Part shown: positions 13,801 through 24,353 of the stretch, piece after piece
Layout: each line of letters starts with the position of its first letter
Numbering within the stretch: the first letter of the stretch is position 1
Origin: Prionace glauca
Taxonomy: Eukaryota > Chordata > Chondrichthyes > Carcharhiniformes > Carcharhinidae
Length of the DNA: 64,000 nt
Reading direction: 5' to 3'
Assembly: GCA_037974335.1 (NCBI GenBank)
Contig: CM075760.1
Span: 14,371,059 to 14,435,058 of the forward strand
Program-made: the position numbers and the translations under genes
Notes under the pieces: generated by a model
Databases searched by the model: none
What the model was told of the DNA's origin: nothing
Seen by the model: only the letters and a program-made list of their open reading frames with translations

Positions 13801-14420
13801 CAGTGTTAATGTCAGCCTTGTGACAGCAATAAATACATTTTAAATCTTTGAACTTTAAACCCTATCTGTGACTCTGTCTGAACTCAGAGCCCAGGTCAGT
13901 GCCAGATTGAGAGGGGGGTCAGTATTGAGTAGAATGGACAGACAGTTTGATAGAAAGTTTGCAGAAACTACAGGGAGTGTTTGTAAACATGTTGGGGGTT
14001 GTGGAAAGGTCAGTATGTAACAAGCTGAGGGAAGGGGTTTCCAGTTCACATCTTGCTGCTGTTTGGGGCAGTGGGAGTTCCCTTTGCATTTCCAGGGAGC
14101 TGTGAACCCTCAGGGCTTTCTGCCTGTCTCTGTTTGAACAGTTTAATATGTTTAAACACTCAGACCTCTGGCCCTTGTTGGGAATATCAGAATATCTCAC
14201 TGCCCACCCCCCCCCCAGTACACACACCCCCCCCCACAAACCCCCCACCCTGTGTGTGTGTGTCTGTTGTCCCAAGTCTGGAGAATTCCCCACAGTCCCC
14301 TGAAAGTTTTTAACCTCCCTCTGAGAAAACCCCCCGTTTTTAAAACAAAATCCCTGTGGTGCACAGCAAGATCCCACAGGACACAGTCAGCTGTGTGGAG
14401 TGTTTTTTACTTTGGGAAAT
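7871..14420. repeat. Higher-order tandem duplication domain
   Basis: Large blocks are repeated in direct orientation. A block starting CCCTTCGGCCCACCAGCTCA-like lies at about 8490, 10025 and 12400. A block with AGCCCAGGTCAGTGCCAGAT lies at about 9890, 11608 and 13890. A block with AAGCTGCAGACACTCACA lies at about 9590, 11140 and 13553. The motif CAGCAAGATCCCA occurs 13 times, at roughly 7895, 8137, 8734, 8954, 10265, 10483, 10628, 12072, 12642, 12862, 13026 and 14364 plus close variants. Copies are very similar. Tails reading CAGTAACTTC(A/T)TTGCAGTG, as in shark SINE 3' ends, are embedded several times. No protein-coding gene was recognised. Confidence 0.85.
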
Positions 14421-14560
14421 GTTTATACAGAGATTGAATACAGAGTTTTTTACTTTGGGAAATGTTTATACAGAGTCTGCACATTCTCCCCCTGTCTGTG
14501 TGGGTTTTTTTCCCAAAGTCCAAAGGACTTGCTGGTTCGGTGCATTGAGCATTTTCCCTC

Positions 14561-14738
14561 ATGTGAATATTGAACGATATTATCCGTGATTGGAGTTTCC
14601 AGAAGGAGTTCCCCTTTTTCTATAACCTGACACCGCACACAAACCGTGTTCTTCACTCCCCACAGGGGGATATTGTCTGGAGATTGAAGTTGGGATTATT
14701 TCAGACTGCAAATTGTACATTCGATACAGTTATCAGAT
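14561..14738 (+). repeat. Left arm of about 175-bp inverted repeat
   Basis: This arm is reverse-complementary to 15408-15594 with few mismatches. For example, TATTATCCGTGATTGGAGTT here is found on the minus strand of the partner arm. The arms flank about 670 bp holding a GT microsatellite. Confidence 0.85.
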
Positions 14739-14889
14739 CCCTTCAAATGATAGTGTTTTCAATCGTGAAAATATCATTGCGTGAAATTTAGATAATTATA
14801 ATGGAAATATTAACGTTTATTTCTTAGTGTCACAAGTAGGATTACATTAACATTGCAATGAAGTTACTGTGACAAACCGTTCTCAGGAT

Positions 14890-15300
14890 CTGTGTGTATG
14901 TTCGCACGCTTGTAAGTCTGTGTGTGTGTGTGTGTGTGTTTGTCTGTGTGTGTGTGTGTGTGTGTGCCCCTGTAAGTCTGTTTGTGCGTGTGTTTGTCAG
15001 TGTGTGTGCGTATGACCCTGTAAGTCTGTGTATGTGTGTGTGTGTGTGTGCCCCTGTAAGTCTGTGTATGTGTGTGTTTGTCAGTGTGTGCGTGTGTTTG
15101 TCAGTGTGTGTGCGTATGACCCTGTAAGTCTGTGTATGTGTCTGTGTGTGTGTGCCCCTGTAAGTCTGTGTATGTGTGTGTGTGTGCGCTCTCCTGTAAG
15201 TCTCTGTGTGTGTGTTTGTCAGTATGTGTGTGTGTGCCTCTGTACGTCTGTGTATGTGTGTGTGTGTATGTGTGTGTGTGTGTGTGTGTGTCCCTTGTAA
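14890..15300. repeat. GT-rich microsatellite/minisatellite
   Basis: (TG)n blocks are punctuated by CCCCTGTAAGTCTGTGTATG-like units of variable length. Open frames (Cys-Val or Thr-His repeats) are artefacts. A fragment reverse-complementary to the shark SINE tail (CATTGCAATGAAGTTACTGT) lies just before it at about 14830-14876. Confidence 0.9.
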
Positions 15301-15407
15301 ATGTCTCTGCCCTTGTGCCCTTGTAAAACAAAACCTTGAAAATTTCTGACAAACGAAGTACAGAGGGCAGAAAAGTTTGCACACTAAGATTCTGAATGTG
15401 ATTAACA

Positions 15408-15594
15408 TCTGACAACTGCATCGAATGTACAATTTGCAGTCTGAAATAATCCCAACTTCAATCTCCGGACAATATCCCCCTGTGGGGAATGAAGAACACG
15501 ATTTATGTGCGGTGTCAGGTTATAAAAAGGGGGGGAGGGGGAACTCCTTCTGGAAACTCCAATCACGGATAATATCTTTCAATATTCACATTTC
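15408..15594 (-). repeat. Right arm of about 175-bp inverted repeat
   Basis: Reverse complement of 14561-14738. It differs mainly in a G-run near 15529-15540 where the left arm has a shorter C/T tract. Confidence 0.85.
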
Positions 15595-15599
15595 AGTGG

Positions 15600-16490
15600 T
15601 TCCCAGACTCACAAATACCAGCGCCTGCAGTTACAGTGAGCCGCCAGCAGATGGTGGTGCTGCATCACTCTAATCACAAAAAAGTGCAGCAGGTTTGAGG
15701 AGAGATTTGGGGAAAATTTATTTCCCTGTTTCTCCAGACAGGGAACAATTAGTAAAGCAACTGCATTAATCTCTCTGTCTGTAATATTCATTTTAACGGC
15801 CTTTATTAACATTGTGTCAGTCCTGGATAGATAAAATATTCCCATTTTGAAGCTTTTGGTCTACATTATACAAGTTACCCTGATGCAGGAAAAGACCACC
15901 GGAGTTGGAATGAAAATGTTGAACCCTCATTCCTGTCACGATTTTCACTGACTTTTTACTGTGTTTACGCCAGTCCAACGCCGGCATACCCACATCACGA
16001 TTTTCCCTGCCAGTTATAAACATCAACAGATTTCACATTTATTTAGCAGGAAAGGTTTTGGTGTTGGTTCTTGAGCAACAGGCGGTCCCTAAAACATAAT
16101 AAACAAAGAGGTTAAATGTTGCTTCAATTGTTTCTGTTGGTTATTCTCTTTCTCTTATGAACGCGCATCTCTGACATCTCCTCCACTCACACAACCCTGT
16201 GAGATGTCTGTACTGATCTTATTGTGGCATCATGAGCGTTCCACATACAACATGAGTTCCATCTATAAATTCTCATCTTGAACATTTCAATTGAAATTTC
16301 AAGGCGAGCAGAGGTTTCTGAGCAGAATGGTTCAGATTCCCATCCCCTTTAATGTGAACAAGTTGTTTCTGATTTCCCTACAGAGGTTGTCTATTAAACA
16401 TTGACTGAACACAGGGGGTGAATGTGAGAAGCTGAAGTTTCCAGTTGAAGAGGTTCCCAGTGTCTCTGAGCAGCTGAACTGGGGAAGTCT
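15600..16490. other. Spacer with one SINE-like fragment
   Basis: A piece near 15880-16010, with CAGTCCAACGCCGGCATAC, resembles the end of a repeat also seen near 27270 (CTCCGGCATCTCCACA). No gene was recognised in the remainder. Confidence 0.5.
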
Positions 16491-17130
16491 TTGGGCAGAG
16501 AATCAGCTGCTGCTATTTCCCTTCCTGACCACCGGGGGTCGCTATAACACGCCCGGGCGCTGCTCCGCCCAGTGTCACCTCTTGCCCACTCCGGCCCGGC
16601 CGCTGCTCGTTGGCGGAACATCCGGGGCCTGTAGAGAGGCGGGGACAGCCGCCATATTGCAGTGACGTCACCTTCAGCCCCTCCCCCGTCGAGGAAAAAG
16701 CGACGGTTGAGAAATGTAGAAAGTGAGAGAAATTCCCACCCGGAAATCCCACCCGGAGCGGAATTAAAATTAAATAAAATACATATTTTTATAAAGAGGC
16801 AGGTGGCGGAACCGCGCATGTGCGGTAGTATTTTCCCAGAGCGCACCGCGCGGGTGTGATTGAAAAACAGACGGAATAAAAACAGAAACGATTTTCCCGA
16901 ATGGAGAAGGAACAGAAAGTCTGACGGGTGAGGATGTGAATAATAATCATCAAGATTCAACATATTAAGAGATTCAAATGTCACTGCCTGGGCGCATGTG
17001 CAGGAGGGGAATTCCCCCAGAGTGCAGCGCGCGGGACGCCGTCTCCCCTGGCAACGCAAGATGGCCGCTGCCGGCGGCGGGTGTGATTGTGGCACAGGCG
17101 CAGTGAGGTCTGCCTGCAGCCCATTGTCCA
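16490..17130. promoter_or_regulatory. CpG-rich promoter-like island
   Basis: GC- and CpG-dense sequence in an otherwise CpG-poor window. Visible motifs are a perfect CRE palindrome TGACGTCA near 16664, GCCGCCATATTG near 16649, two NRF1-like sites (GCGCATGTGCGG near 16814 and GCGCATGTGCAG near 16991), and a YY1-type AAGATGGCCGCTGCC near 17058. Two adjacent segments (about 16810-16860 and 16988-17040) are diverged copies of each other. No adjacent coding exon was recognised, so this could be a promoter of a non-coding transcript, a gene outside recognition, or a CpG-rich repeat. Confidence 0.55.
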
Positions 17131-17319
17131 GATTGCCCCCCAGTGGATGTGGTGGGGAGGTGCAGCAGATGGAGCAACAATCCCAGTTTCAATGGGGGGA
17201 GAGAAGCTGCAATTCTGCTCCCTGTTGTTCACTCCTCTCCCCAGTCTCAGCATTGCAGAGTGTTTAAACAAGAGGATGCATTGTCACAGCAGCAGGGTCT
17301 CCTCGTCCTTCCGGTAGTA

Positions 17320-18235
17320 AGGTGACCAGAACTGGACGCAGTTCTCCAAATGCGGTCTAACCAACTTTCTGCACAACTGTAGCATTAGACGCCAGCTCCT
17401 ATACTATATACCCCTTCCTATAAAGGCTAGTATTCCGTAAGCTTTCTTCGCAACCTTCTCCACCTGTGTTGCCACCTTCAGAGACTTGAGCACTTGCAGT
17501 CCCGGGTCCCTCTGCATTTCTATACTCTTAACTGGTCTACCCTTTATCATGTAATTCCCCTCTACATTATTCCTTCCAAAATGCATCACCTCGCATTTAT
17601 CAGGATCAATATCTATCTTGAGAAATTTGCCTACCTCGGAATTCCTCCCACAGAAATATTACCACGATGCCACTGTCACCCTTTCAACATTGATAGATTA
17701 CTTACAGCAGAGAAGAAGACCGCTTTGAATCGTCATGTATGCGTTTGCCCTCTAAAAGACCAGTTCATCCAATAACACTCTGTACCCCACAGTCTAGCAT
17801 TTTGTTCATTTTCAGACAATTATCCAATCCCATTTTGAACCCATTAATTGGCTCTGCCTGCAGCACACTCTCAAACAGCACATTCCAGGTCTGGATCACT
17901 CACTGTCTGAAAATGTTTTTTCCTGATGTCTCCATGTTTCCTTCACCAATTTACTTCAACCCGTGCCCTCTGTGTCAAAATCCTTCTGCCATTGAAAGTT
18001 TCTCTCTATCTACTCTGTCAAGACCCCTCAGGATTTTGAATGCCTCATTACAGTCACATCAGCAACTTTCTGTGAAGAAACTTAGTCCCAAACTCTCCAA
18101 AATATGTTCGCCACTGAAGTTTCTGATCTCTGGAATTATTCTCGTGTTTTCCTCCTGCATCCAGTCCTCTGATTTTACATTCTGCCTTACGTTCGGTCAG
18201 TTAGTGCTAGCTTGAACACATGAAACACCCTTCAT
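17320..18235 (-). mobile_element. CR1-like LINE 3' fragments
   Basis: On the minus strand, 17404-17589 reads MHFGRNNVEGNYMIKGRP and LKVATQVEKVAKKAYG, matching the post-RT part of the CR1-like element at 53.97-54.24 kb. The plus-strand text GGACGCAGTTCTCCAAATGC is the same element's tail. The piece from about 17700 to 18235 resembles another non-LTR 3' region. All are 5'-truncated and non-functional. Confidence 0.75.
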
Positions 18236-18329
18236 GCCCTGGAGTGAAGATTCGGAGCAAATTCATTTCTCATTTCTGGCGGACTAAGGGGAATCAGACA
18301 AGGTTAATGGCAGTTTAAATGCTGCTGGT

Positions 18330-18805
18330 CCTCCATAAGACCATAGGAAAGAAACATGAGAAATAGGAGCAGGAGTAGGCCATCTAGCCCTTCGAGTCTG
18401 CCCCGCCATTCAATAAGATCATGGCTGATCTGAAGTGGATCAGTTCCACTTTCCCGCTTTCTCCCCATAACCCTTAATTCCCTTGTCTGTCAAAATCTAC
18501 CCGTGTCTTAAATATATTCAACGAGGTAGCCTCCACCACTTCAATGGGCAGAGAATTCCAAAGATTCACCATCCCTTTGAGTGAAGAAGTTCCTCCTCAA
18601 CTCTGACCTAAAGTGCACCTCTCCCCCCCTTATCTTGAGGCTGTGCTCTCTAGTCCTGCTATCCTTTCTAAGTGGGAAGAATCCCTCTCCCTCTACCCTA
18701 TCCATCCCTTTCATTATCTTATACGTCTCTATAACATCCCCCCTCATCCTTCTAAACTCCATGACAGACCAGTTTATGAGTGAATTCACTGAGGTTCTCC
18801 TCATT
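18330..18805 (-). mobile_element. CR1-like LINE 3' end fragment
   Basis: The minus strand reads MEFRRMRGDVIETYKIMKG with FFPLRKDSRTREHSL, the same C-terminal region as the LINE fragment at 50.41-50.96 kb. The segment beyond it (GGAGTAGGCCATCTAGCCC on plus) is the usual 3' tail of this shark repeat. Confidence 0.8.
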
Positions 18806-18877
18806 CTTCATTCATTCTGTCTCTGGATTTGATCAGAAAAAGGCAGAGATGAAGGTGTCTTTACACGGGTGGGTCAC

Positions 18878-18990
18878 TGGGTGGCGCAGTGACTCTGTCT
18901 CTAGAGGGTCCTGAGTTCAACCACATCCCACCCATGACTGGGGGGGACATGACTATCTGGGAAAGGGGGGGAAACCGGATCATAGGGAAA
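18878..18990 (+). mobile_element. tRNA-headed SINE fragment
   Basis: GGTGGCGCAGTGACTCTGTC followed by a B-box-like GAGTTCAACC has the polymerase III promoter layout of shark SINE heads. The body is degraded. Confidence 0.5.
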
Positions 18991-19034
18991 TGGAGCGGAG
19001 TTGATGGGTTTAGGAGAACGGAATTAAGCCAAGA

Positions 19035-19516
19035 CCGGGATGGTTAAATTTTTATTCAAAATTTATTTAAAAATTCAGAGAATATTTTACAGCGAAATTG
19101 TTTTTTTTTAAAGTTAGGAAAGTGAACATAGCGATCGAGGGTCACATTGAGAACAGGAGACATGTACGGAGAATCCGTCAATATTTGTACATCTGTTACA
19201 TTAACCAGAAAGAGAATACAGATCCTTAATAGAAAGAGGAATTAACAAACGTGAATAAGGAATGAGAAATTATTTATACATTAAGTTTACACTAGGGGGG
19301 AAACTATTAACCACAATAACATTATAACAAAAAAAACCTCGTACTTTTCACACTGAAAACTGAAATAATGTCTATTGTTGCCTCAGTTACAGATCCAGAA
19401 TGATAAACTGAGAGAAATTTACTGATAGATTCACCGAGAGCAGATATTGTATTGGAGCCATACACAGATCTTTATAATCAGCTGAGGGAAATCTGCAGCG
19501 TCCAAAATTCAACCCA
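19035..19516 (-). other. 3' UTR of membrane mu mRNA with poly(A) signals
   Basis: Sequence downstream (minus strand) of the membrane stop codon. AATAAA signals, read as TTTATT on plus, lie at 19062-19067 and 19051-19056, about 450 bp after the stop. They are the first plausible polyadenylation sites for the membrane transcript. The exact UTR end is inferred. Confidence 0.6.
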
Positions 19517-19525
19517 TCATTTGAT
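19517..19525 (-). CDS. IgM membrane exon 2 (coding part, IK-stop)
   Basis: Final coding exon of membrane IgM. After a polypyrimidine tract and acceptor ending TTTTACAG, the minus strand reads ATC AAA TGA, giving Ile-Lys-stop. It joins in phase 0 to TM exon 1 after ...VTLVK, so the cytoplasmic tail ends VKIK. This corresponds to the very short KVK-type tail of mu chains, which cannot signal alone and depends on Ig-alpha/beta-type partners (family knowledge). The intron to TM1 is only 134 bp. The call rests on splice signals and position, since two codons carry little information. Confidence 0.75.
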   Translation of the reverse strand: MK

Positions 19526-19659
19526 CTGTAAAATAAAGAGGCAATATTGAAGCAGATGTTTCTGATGCGGGACATTAATGTTTTTAATCAGTGAAACAAT
19601 GAGAGATTTTTCAAATCCATTCTGTCAGTGTGAAATGTGAGTGAATTGAATCATCTCAC

Positions 19660-19787
19660 CTTCACCAGAGTGACGGCAGTGCTGTAGAAAATGCTCAGGA
19701 AGAACAGGACGATGAATGTGGAAGCGGTTGTCCAGATGTTGCTGTTATCATCCTCACTGTCTTCAATCCAGGTGCGGTCGGTGGGGT
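19660..19787 (-). CDS. IgM transmembrane exon 1
   Basis: Encodes an acidic extracellular spacer (D)[18 protein letters not shown] followed by a transmembrane helix [20 protein letters not shown] and TLVK. Polar Ser/Thr/Tyr residues on the helix are typical of B-cell-receptor membrane segments that pair with Ig-alpha/beta. The acceptor is CCCCTAG at 19788-19794 and the donor is AAG|GTGAG at 19660/19659. The exon is 128 nt: two bases complete the codon split from CH4, then 42 codons. It is spliced from a cryptic donor inside CH4 (GGTAAAC, last exon base 23220), a layout shared with mammalian mu. Choice between this exon and the CH4 poly(A) site decides membrane versus secreted IgM. Confidence 0.93.
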
Positions 19788-20349
19788 CTAGGGGACAGAG
19801 GCCAGGAAATGGAATTAGATTACTTTATTTATCCAGGGAATCTCATTGTTTTCTTTTCCCTGTTCTCCTTTATAGACTGTTCATTCATTCTCATGTCTAA
19901 TTTTCAATGTATATCTCCTGTTAAATTCAGGACACTCAGTAACAGATCTCCATAACTATTTTCACACCTGATCCTTATTGGTATTCCTTGGAGAGTCCAT
20001 GTCAGAAAGCACTGAAGGTGTTTTCTTGATAATCAGTTCATTTTGAACTATTTGCCACTAACCCTTATTGAAGAATGTTCTGACTGATCTGGAGGAACAT
20101 TCCCCTGTCAATGATTGTTTCCACAGATGATGACTGATCTGTAAACTGTGAATGCTGCTGTTTAAGATCTGGGATGTATTTTCCAATCTTTGCTTATTTA
20201 CAGTGGAAATGTTTAGTAAATCATGAGCTTAATTCAGTTTCTCAACGTGTTTGGCGGTGTTTTGAGAATTGGGATAGTCATCGGTGTGTATGTCCATTCA
20301 AATTCACATTTAAATTTTACTTTCATCATTCACCTGCCGTTTGTATTAA

Positions 20350-20462
20350 AGATTGTATGTGTGTGTGTGTGTGTGCGCGCGTCTGTGTGTGTGTGTGTGT
20401 CTGTGAGTCTGTGTGTGTGTGTGTGTGTGTGCGTCAGTGCGTGTGTGTGTGTGTGTCTGTGA

Positions 20463-20511
<49 letters not shown>

Positions 20512-20515
20512 CACT
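20350..20515. repeat. (GT)n microsatellite in the CH4-TM intron
   Basis: Nearly pure TG dinucleotides with scattered TCTGTGAG interruptions. The frames encode Cys-Val or Thr-His only. On the coding (minus) strand this is (CA)n. Confidence 0.95.
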
Positions 20516-20599
20516 TCCTGAGCTGCAGTAATTTTTGGTCCTGAGTTAATCTGTGTGTATGAGGGATAATGAACATGTTCATTTGCCTGTGTTTGTTGA

Positions 20600-22030
20600 T
20601 TTGTGTAGTTGTGTGTCTGTGTGTATAATTTATTCTTCAGATATTGTGGATATATGACTATTATTGTGAGAAGTCTCTGTATATTTATTAATGCCACTCT
20701 TAACGTGTGCACGTGTTTCTGCCTGTTTCAATGTGTTAATTTGTGTCACTCGAATAATGTTTCCTTCCCTTTCTTTGTGTGTCTGTTCCTCCGTGCGTTT
20801 GTGTGTGTATCTGTTGACATATTAGTGCATGTAAATTCGTGTTGGTAGTTATTTATAACAATGTGTCAGTGTATGGCTGTGTTTCCATGTGTAGTATTGT
20901 GTGCTGTGGTGTTCTGTTCTGAAGGAGCGTGTGAATGTTTGCATCCACATGTTTGTGTGAAAATATTTTGCTCTCTGTTCCTCTATAAGCAGTGTGTTAA
21001 TATTGTTATATCTATTTCCCTGTATAAGTGATAATGTGTATAACATTGTGGGTCTCTATATCTGTATTCATTTCAGCGTGAACGTGTGAGAACATGCATT
21101 TGTTTGAGTGTGTGCATCTATTTGAGTATGTTTTGGACCTGCATAAATGTTATCTGTCCGTATTGTGTGTATGCATGTACGTGTTTGTGTTTGTGTCCGT
21201 GTACCTAGTCCGTATGTTTAGGTAAGTGTGTAGTTGTGTGTTTGTGTGTGTTTCTGCGGGCGTTTGTACATATCTGATAATTTGTGTGCATGTTTTGTTT
21301 TGTGCCTTCTTGTACAAGTCCGTGTCTGTGTGTGCAGGTGTGGGTGTATGCCCCCTTGTGCATGCATGTGTGCGTGTATATGTGTGTGCGTGTGTGTGTG
21401 TGTGCATGGTGCGTGTGGGACAGAGAGAGAGCGAGAGAGAAAGAGAGAGTATTTGTGTATGCACGCATTTTTGTTTGTATATGTATAGTCCATTAGTGTA
21501 TTCGAGGGAGCGTGCTTGTTTGAGTTCGTTTGTGCGTATATTGTGTGTTCTTCTGATCCGTGTATGTGCATTTGTATTTATGAATGTATCTGTGTTTTTG
21601 TTGTGTATGTATTTGTGCGTATTGTGTATTTGTGAGATTCTGTGTCTGTATTTGAATGTGCCTGTCTATATTTCTGTGTGTGGGACTATGTGTATGCGTT
21701 TGTGTGTTATATTAACATTCTGTATTCGTGTGCATATGTATGAGTATGTGTATTTGTGCAATTGTGTCCACGTTTCTGTGTGTGCGTGTGTGTGTGTGTA
21801 TGTGTGTGAGTGTCTAGTGTGTCTGTATGTGTGAATGTGTGTGTGTATGTGTGTGTGAGTGTGTGCATGTGTGTGTGAGTGTGTAGTGTGTGTATGTATG
21901 TGTGTGTGTGTCAGTGTGTAGTGTGTGTAGTGTGTGTATGTGTGTGTGAGTGTGTGTATGTGTGTGTGAGAGTGTGCGTGTGTGTGTGTGAGTGTGTGTG
22001 TGAGTGTGGGTGTGTACGCCTGTGTATGTA
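20600..22030. repeat. Degenerate GT-rich array in the CH4-TM intron
   Basis: About 1.4 kb of imperfect TGTGTG/TGTATG-rich sequence, becoming a regular TGTGTGAGTGTGTATGTG array at 21780-22010, with a short GAGA block near 21422-21450. It makes up much of the 3.4 kb intron between CH4 and TM1. No gene is seen. Confidence 0.85.
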
Positions 22031-23110
22031 TGTATAATTGTGACAGTTTTGGGCAGCATTATCAGTGTGTGTATTTTTTTAACTGTTGCTCCAAGTTTCA
22101 CCGACCATAGTGAAGTGAATATGATCCAGACAACCCGGATAATGGAACATATTTTCAATGTTTTGCTGGAGAAATGTATTTTATGTGAGGGGCACGGTGA
22201 TATCAGGAGAGAGAATGAAATAATTCATTTATGTATCTCAGAGATCTCAGGGACAGAACAGTTAAAACCCGGGGAGGAATCTATGACTTGTTTAAATTTG
22301 TATTCTGGGAAATCAATGCCAGCAGATGATTAACAGGAACAAGAGTGTTGAGACATTTTAAATTATGTTTCATTAGTTTATATATATATTTCAATGATTA
22401 AGATAATGATACTTCAAAATCTGTAGCAAGTAAACCGGAAACTAATTTGTAGTGTTGGCAACTGGGTCCTTATAGTAGAGACCTGTTCCTTTCCAAACAC
22501 AGAAGAGGGTGGAGAGTGAGCTCAGAGTTTCCCTCCCCCTACCCGGTGATACAATGTCACTGATGGTGCTAACCACTGAGGAGGTGGAGGTGATTGGATT
22601 AAATAATGACATTCCTCCTCTTTTCATAGAGGAAGTTTTGGGACATGGATTAACTACTGCTCCTCCCCTCTCTTTGCTGGGTTAGTGGGAATCCAGGATG
22701 TTAACAATTTCACTCTCCCTCAATCCGATGGGGGGAATATTTCTCCATGTTTTTTGTGTGTGACCCTCACTTCAGTTCCCAGTGGGTGCGGTGCAGTAGC
22801 TTAAAGAGGTGGTCAATGAGAGAAACAGGGACACAGAGATCTAAATGTTGTGTTTGTGTGTCAGACATGTTAAAAATGTCGGAGTGTTTTCCCCTCAGCG
22901 GGAGGAAAGTCAGTGAAGATATTTTGCAGAATCCTGTAATGAATGTGCTCTACTCTATCCCTGACCCAGTGTCTATCTCCGCTGGGAGCACTGGTTCAAC
23001 AATGTTGGGTCCGAGACATGAAAATATCTGACTCAAAATCAAAGATATGGAAGTAAAACTGAAAAACAACCAATTAAACAATTGGGTATTTCATTGATCG
23101 TTAGAGGAAA
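22031..23110. other. CH4-TM intron, unique part
   Basis: Intron sequence between the secreted poly(A) site and the GT-rich array. Open frames at 22004-22333 and 22747-23031 show no recognisable domain and no splice-supported structure. No feature is called. Confidence 0.5.
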
Positions 23111-23115
23111 ATGTT

Positions 23116-23130
23116 TTTATTCTTTTTATT
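23116..23130 (-). terminator. Secreted mu poly(A) signals
   Basis: Two AATAAA hexamers on the minus strand (TTTATT at 23125-23130 and 23116-23121), beginning about 28 bp after the secreted stop codon. This is the expected location for the proximal polyadenylation site that yields secreted IgM. Confidence 0.75.
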
Positions 23131-23157
23131 GTAGTTTTTAATGGAAGTGAGTGACTC

Positions 23158-23549
23158 TCATTGACATGAATTAACAGTGTCCATCAGTGCAAGGGAAATG
23201 TTCACAAAACTGGGTTTACCGCTGGATTTGTCAACTGTTCTGTTGATGATCTTCAAGGGGATGGCTTCATGTCCCACCACACAGGAGTAAGAAGCGCCAC
23301 TGGACCATTCCTCTGCTGCAATGGATAACAGGCTGTACATGAAGAAGGAGCTATTGCCGTTGTCCGCCACCACCTCGGTGTTCCTGTAGTTCCCGGGATT
23401 CACCGGCTTGTCGTTGACGGTCCACTTGACGAAGATCTCTCGGGGGGAGAAACCTCTCACTAAGCAGCTGAGGGAGATGAAACTCTGAGCGGAGACGTCT
23501 TCTGCCGAGGGCAGGAGGACAGAGACGACCGGTTCCCGCGGATTTGGAT
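23158..23549 (-). CDS. IgM CH4 exon with secretory tail
   Basis: Fourth constant domain of mu. The exon begins after TTTTCTGCAG with split codon G|AT (DPNPREPVV). It carries the C1-set pattern [20 protein letters not shown] ... [11 protein letters not shown], with the intradomain Cys pair and core Trp. N-glycosylation sequons are NSS (in DNGNSSFF), NRT and, in the tailpiece, NIS. The secretory tail [20 protein letters not shown] ends at TGA (23158-23160). Its penultimate Cys is the residue used for mu polymerisation in the family. An internal donor SSG|GTAAAC at 23220/23219 allows removal of the tail and splicing to TM1. The sequence matches shark IgM closely in motif content and is fully open. 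Confidence 0.96.
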
Positions 23550-23744
23550 CTGCAGAAAATGTACAATAAATGTCAATAAACTGGAGAGTTCTGGAGACAA
23601 TGAAACCACAGGTTAAATGTCAGGAAAATGTGCTTCGCTTCTGATTTTAACTCTTCCCATTTTTGATTTGCAGCTTGGAGGGGAGGTGAACACAATTCTT
23701 TTCTCAAATAACTCAGGAGGGGGCGGAGTGGAAAGATTCAGAAA

Positions 23745-24335
23745 GTTTACAGCACAGAATCAGGCCATTCGGCCCAACTAATCTACTTTTTCTTTTTGGT
23801 TTTCTGGTTTTTGATGCTCCACATCAGGCTCCTCCCTTCTTCTTCAATCTAAACCCAATAACATCGCCTTCAGTTCACTTTTCACTCATCAACACATCAA
23901 ACTCCCCAGAAAAATATCAATCGGCCCAGAGTCGATTAGTTCAGGAGAGTTCGCCTCTCATCCTCCTCCGCTCTAAGGAGAAAAGCCCCAGCTCCCTCAA
24001 CCTTTCCTCATAAGACCTACCCTCCAAACCAGGCAGCATCCTGGTAAATCTCCTCTGCACTCTCTCCAATGCTTCCACATCCTTCTTATAGTGAGGTGAC
24101 TAGAACTGCGCACAATATTCCAAATGTGGTCTCACCAAGGCCCTGTACACTTGCAGTATAACCCCACGGCTCTTAAACTCTAACCCCCTGTTAATAAACA
24201 CTAACACACTTTAAGCATTCTTCACGGCTCTATCCACTTGAGTGGCAATCTTCAGAGATCTGTGGATATGAACCCCGGGATCTTTCTGTTCCTCCACATT
24301 GCTCAGAACCCTGCCGTTGACCCTACATTTATTGC
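23745..24335 (-). mobile_element. Repeat insertion in the CH3-CH4 intron (CR1-like LINE tail)
   Basis: From about 23940 the plus strand reads GGAGAAAAGCCCCAGCTCCC, CTTTCCTCATAAGACCTACC and CTGGTAAATCTCCTCTGCAC, the 3' part of the same CR1-like LINE seen at 53.0-53.36 kb (minus orientation). The preceding part (TCAGGCCATTCGGCCCAACT) is a shark dispersed-repeat end. It occupies most of the intron and stops about 20 bp short of the CH3 donor. Confidence 0.75.
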
Positions 24336-24353
24336 TTCAATCTCTCAGCTCAC

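Noticed and set aside
14842-15432. Thr/His- and Cys/Val-rich frames
   Set aside because: GT/CA microsatellite artefacts. The same holds for 20174-20712 and 21150-22158.
22004-23031. Frames in the CH4-TM intron as an additional Ig exon
   Set aside because: No Cys...Trp...Cys Ig pattern, and not on the mu coding strand.
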